Assembly (NCBI RefSeq): GCF_052065355.1
Contig: NZ_JBQHUF010000006.1
Location: 88,539-152,538 of the forward strand
Source: Flavonifractor sp052065355
GTDB taxonomy: Bacteria > Bacillota > Clostridia > Oscillospirales > Oscillospiraceae
Length of the DNA: 64,000 nt
Reading direction: 5' to 3'
The position numbers and the translations under genes are program-made. Every line of letters begins with the position of its first letter. Position 1 is the first letter of the stretch. The notes below the pieces were generated by a model that was given only the letters and a program-made list of their open reading frames with translations, did no database searches and was not told where the DNA came from. Below, one piece after another: positions 61,344-64,000 of the stretch.

Positions 61344-62945
61344 TCAGCCGTCCTCCTCCGGCTCAGCCACCACCAGGATATCTCCCGGGCGGATGACCGT
61401 GCCTCCGGTGGGGATGATGGTCTCCAGGCCCCGTCTGATCAGAATGATCAGGCGGGGCTTTGTGTTGGGCAGCTTGCCCACGGGCTGGTTGACCCACTTG
61501 TGGCTCCGGTCCACCGCCACCTCCCGCAGGGACAGGTGCTCCCGCTCTTCATAGGCCCGGGCGGCCAGCACCAGCCGGTCCCCCTCCTGAAGCTGGGTGT
61601 GGCCCCGTGGTACGATGCCGGAGCCCTCCCGGTCCACCATGGCCACCAGCAGCTCTCCCGGCAGGTCCAGGGCGCTGATGGTCTGGCCACACCAGGGATG
61701 GCCTGCCCCCAGACGGACCTCCACGAAGTCGATGTCGCTCTCCTCCTGATAGTCGTTGAAGGTCTTGCCCACGTCGGCGCCCCGGTCGGTCATGGACAGC
61801 TTTCCTGCCACCCGGGGCAGCAGAGTGCCCTGGATGGCCATGGACAGCAGCACGATGCAGAAAACCAGATTGAACAGATCATAGCGCATCTCAATGCCGC
61901 TGAGTACGGCGGAGATGGCAAACACGATGGAGGCCGCGCCTCTCAGTCCCGCCCATGCCGTGATGCCGATCTGTCCCCAGGGGGCGCGGAAGGGAAGCAG
62001 CAGCAGGGTACACACCGCAGGCCGGGCCACCAGGGTCAAAAAGGCCATAATGGCCAGGGCGGGCAGCAGCACCGCAGGCAGCTGGACCGGGGTGACCAGC
62101 AGGCCCAGCAGGAAAAAGATCAATACTTGAGCCACATGGGTGACCACATCGAAAAAGTGGACCAGGTAGCGCTTTTCCACCAGCTTGCTGTTGCCCAGCC
62201 AGATGCCGCACAGGTAGGCGCTCAGGTAGCCGTTGCCGCCGCAGGCGGCGGGGAGGGCGTAGGCCAGCAGCATGACGGCGAAGAGGAACACCGTCCGGCT
62301 CTCCTGGGAGCGGAGCAGGTCCTGCCGCAGCAGCCAGGCCGCCGCCGCGCCGATCAGCAGGCCGCCGCCCACACCCAGCAGCATCTGCCTGGCCAGCAGC
62401 AGAGGCAGGGACAGCTCCTCCCCTGCCATCAGGCTCAGACAGGCGGTGGTGAGCATGTAGGAGATGGGGTCGTTGGAGCCCGACTCCATCTCCAGTAGGG
62501 AGTCGGTGTGGTGCTTTAAGGCCAGCTTCTTGGAGCGCAGGATACTGAACACCGAGGCGGCGTCGGTAGAGGAGATCACCGAGCCGATGAGCAGGCTCTC
62601 CAGCCAGGACAGGTCCAGCACCAGCCAGGCAAACAGGCCCACGGCCAGGGCGGTGCCCGCCACCCCCAGGGTGGACAGCACTGCCGACTGCACCACCACC
62701 GGCCGGGCGGCCTGGAGGTTGGTGCCGAAGCCGCCGTAGAACATGATGAAAATCAGACACACCGAGCAGATCAGGTTGACTCCGGCGTAATCGTCAAAGG
62801 GGATGCGGAAAATGCCGTTTTCTCCAAAGCACATGCCCAGCGCCAGAAAGATCAGCAGGGAGGGCACAGCCAGCTTTTCCAGAAAACGATTCATTAAAAT
62901 GCAAATCAAAATCACCGAACCGATGAGCAAAAGTGCGCCGTTCAC
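61344..62945 (-). CDS. Cation/proton antiporter, CPA1-type with TrkA-C domains (NhaP2/CvrA-like)
   Basis: A 533-residue membrane protein. About 12 helices include the family motif IGSVISSTDAASVFSILR (Asp of the ion site) and LLEMESGSNDPISYML. They are followed from about residue 395 by two cytoplasmic TrkA-C/RCK-C domains (LGAGHPWCGQTISALDLP; GTVIRPGDILVVAEPEE). This fits K+/H+ antiporters of the NhaP2/CvrA kind. Ion specificity is a family inference. No terminator separates it from the convergent ybaK gene. Confidence 0.88.
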   Translation of the reverse strand: MNGALLLIGSVILICILMNRFLEKLAVPSLLIFLALGMCFGENGIFRIPFDDYAGVNLICSVCLIFIMFYGGFGTNLQAARPVVVQSAVLSTLGVAGTALAVGLFAWLVLDLSWLESLLIGSVISSTDAASVFSILRSKKLALKHHTDSLLEMESGSNDPISYMLTTACLSLMAGEELSLPLLLARQMLLGVGGGLLIGAAAAWLLRQDLLRSQESRTVFLFAVMLLAYALPAACGGNGYLSAYLCGIWLGNSKLVEKRYLVHFFDVVTHVAQVLIFFLLGLLVTPVQLPAVLLPALAIMAFLTLVARPAVCTLLLLPFRAPWGQIGITAWAGLRGAASIVFAISAVLSGIEMRYDLFNLVFCIVLLSMAIQGTLLPRVAGKLSMTDRGADVGKTFNDYQEESDIDFVEVRLGAGHPWCGQTISALDLPGELLVAMVDREGSGIVPRGHTQLQEGDRLVLAARAYEEREHLSLREVAVDRSHKWVNQPVGKLPNTKPRLIILIRRGLETIIPTGGTVIRPGDILVVAEPEEDG

Positions 62946-63092
62946 AGGGTTATCGCCGCCTTTCTCTTAAAAATATACTCTATTGTATCATGAATGCCCT
63001 GCCGGGAAAAACATTTTTTCCTGGCAGGGAACTTTTTCATCTGCCTGTCGTCTATAGAACTGTCAAATGAAACCACACAAGGAGGACCTGCT

Positions 63093-63929
63093 ATGAAAAA
63101 GCTCGGCACTGCCGCTCTTGCCCTGACCCTGGCCGGGGCCATGACCCTTCCCGCCTTTGCCGCGGAGGACCTGCCCCTGCTCATTTCGGAGAACCCCAAC
63201 GCCTATGCCACCGCCATCACCCTGAACGGTGAGGCTCTGGATACCACCGGCATCCCCGCCGCCAGCCGGAACGATCTGCTGCCCCTGCGCCTGGTGGCTG
63301 AGGCTGACCACGGCTCCGCCTACTGGGATCAGGAGAACAACGAGGGCTGGTTCAACTTCGGCGGCGACAAGATCACCGTCCAGTTTGAGGCCAACACCAT
63401 CCTGGTCAACGACGTGGCGGTGAACACCACCGCTGAGGTCCATGACGGCGTGACCTATGTCCCCGCTGCCGTGCTGGAGGGCATGGAGGGCTTCACCGTG
63501 GCTGTGGAGGATGACTCCGTCACCATTACCACCCCCAACAACGACCCCATGGTCAAGCTGGCCTACTCCATTATGGACAACAGCGAGATGTTCGGGAGCC
63601 GGTATGACGAGGACATGCTGGTGGAGTTTTACCAGTTCCCTGTGGACCAGTTCGAGCAGATCGTGGCGTTCTTCCCCATGATCACCAGCCCCGACACCAT
63701 CATCGTGGGCAAGCTGGCCGACGGCGCTGACGAGAAGGTCGTCACCGATGCCCTGGAGGCTTACCGTCAGAGCCAGGAGGACACCTTCTCCTGGTACCTG
63801 GCTCAGCACCTGCCCAAGGTTCAGGATGCCCGCACCGTGATCGAGGATGGCTATGTGTTCTTCTTCATCGGTGAGAAGGCCGACGAGGCCGAGCAGATGT
63901 TCCGGGATTTCGTGGCCGCCCAGGCCTGA
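63093..63929 (+). CDS. Secreted protein with copper-amine-oxidase N-like domain and DUF4358-like C-terminus
   Basis: A 278-residue exported protein. The signal peptide ends LPAFAAED (cleavage after AFA at about 23). Residues 45-150 match the copper amine oxidase N-terminal-like stalk domain (LLPLRLVAEADHGSAYWDQ; VNDVAVNTTAEVHDGVTYVPAAVL), common in clostridial wall proteins and not itself an oxidase. The C-terminal 115 residues resemble DUF4358 (FPMITSPDTIIVGKLADGADEKVVTDALEAYRQSQE), as in the lipoprotein at 6017-6496. The ATG has AAGGAGG upstream. Complete; the stop lies 26 bases before the artefactual G-run. Confidence 0.78.
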   Translation: MKKLGTAALALTLAGAMTLPAFAAEDLPLLISENPNAYATAITLNGEALDTTGIPAASRNDLLPLRLVAEADHGSAYWDQENNEGWFNFGGDKITVQFEANTILVNDVAVNTTAEVHDGVTYVPAAVLEGMEGFTVAVEDDSVTITTPNNDPMVKLAYSIMDNSEMFGSRYDEDMLVEFYQFPVDQFEQIVAFFPMITSPDTIIVGKLADGADEKVVTDALEAYRQSQEDTFSWYLAQHLPKVQDARTVIEDGYVFFFIGEKADEAEQMFRDFVAAQA

Positions 63930-63954
63930 GCATCCGGAAGGAAGAAAGAGAACC

Positions 63955-64000
63955 GGGGGGGGGGGGGGCGGGGGGGGGGGGGGCGGGGGGGGGGGGGGGG
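63955..64000. other. Poly-G tract at contig end, probable sequencing artefact
   Basis: 46 bases with 44 G and two C (63969 and 63984). It resembles the no-signal G calls of two-colour sequencers at read ends and should not be read as biology. Confidence 0.9.

Noticed and set aside
63955..64000. G-quadruplex or telomere-like end
   Set aside because: Nearly pure G at the contig edge is better explained as a sequencing artefact.

Overview
The window looks like the chromosome of a GC-rich member of the Clostridia, most likely an Oscillospiraceae-type gut anaerobe of the Flavonifractor/Lawsonibacter kind. The support is indirect: AGGAGG ribosome sites throughout, a SigV/RsiV-type pair, DUF4358 lipoproteins, an NhaC antiporter, two FtsH paralogues and a strongly GC-biased third codon position. 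No rRNA, tRNA or CRISPR array was seen. The last 46 bases are almost pure G and look like a contig-end sequencing artefact.

Layout. 1-4.5 kb: the end of a membrane protein gene, a class B penicillin-binding protein and a GH13 amylase. 4.5-9.4 kb (minus strand): an ECF sigma/anti-sigma pair, a DUF4358 lipoprotein with an SGNH hydrolase, a HAD nucleotidase and a two-part ThrE exporter. 9.6-13.4 kb: a P1B metal ATPase behind a consensus promoter that carries two CsoR-like operators, then a YczE-like membrane protein and two flavodoxin-fold proteins. 13.49-27.65 kb: an AT-richer integrated element of about 14.2 kb. 27.3-34.4 kb (minus): an RlmD/RumA rRNA methyltransferase whose 3' end has been replaced by the element, a DUF3298-like lipoprotein, a small membrane protein, NhaC and FtsH. 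34.6-39.7 kb (plus): RlmB, a catalytically degenerate P-type-ATPase-like protein and a second FtsH. 39.7-58 kb (minus): PurL, a peptide-type binding protein, a YfiH/PgeF protein, SecA, a QueG-like protein, a MurE-like ligase with a racemase and an ATP-grasp ligase, RelA and RecJ. 58-63.9 kb: an AT-rich islet with an orphan gene, a membrane protein, an M42 peptidase, a YbaK deacylase, a cation/proton antiporter and a secreted copper-amine-oxidase-N-like protein.

The main point of interest is the integrated element. Its large serine recombinase gene lies at the left end and the rRNA methyltransferase gene rlmD lies across the right end. Both genes run on the minus strand, and both carry the same six bases (TGTGGA) in the same codon phase at the junction. 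The recombinase now ends in what looks like the original host RlmD tail (VESVVLL then EKDQP). RlmD instead carries an element-encoded version (VETVVLL) followed by about 90 extra residues. Integration therefore appears to swap the C-termini of the integrase and its target in frame, and in the circular form the recombinase should carry the long tail itself. Within the element are a replication/mobilization module (DnaC-like, RepA_N-like, MobC but no relaxase) and a defence cassette. In that cassette a fused AAA-ATPase/DUF4435 (TOPRIM-like) protein, resembling a single-chain PARIS (AriA-AriB) protein, is encoded between the mod and res genes of a type III restriction-modification system. A second, shortened serine recombinase follows.

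Before insertion the host operon was probably lipoprotein, rlmD, flavodoxin, flavodoxin, yczE-like. The two flavodoxin genes now lie directly behind the element's recombinase gene.
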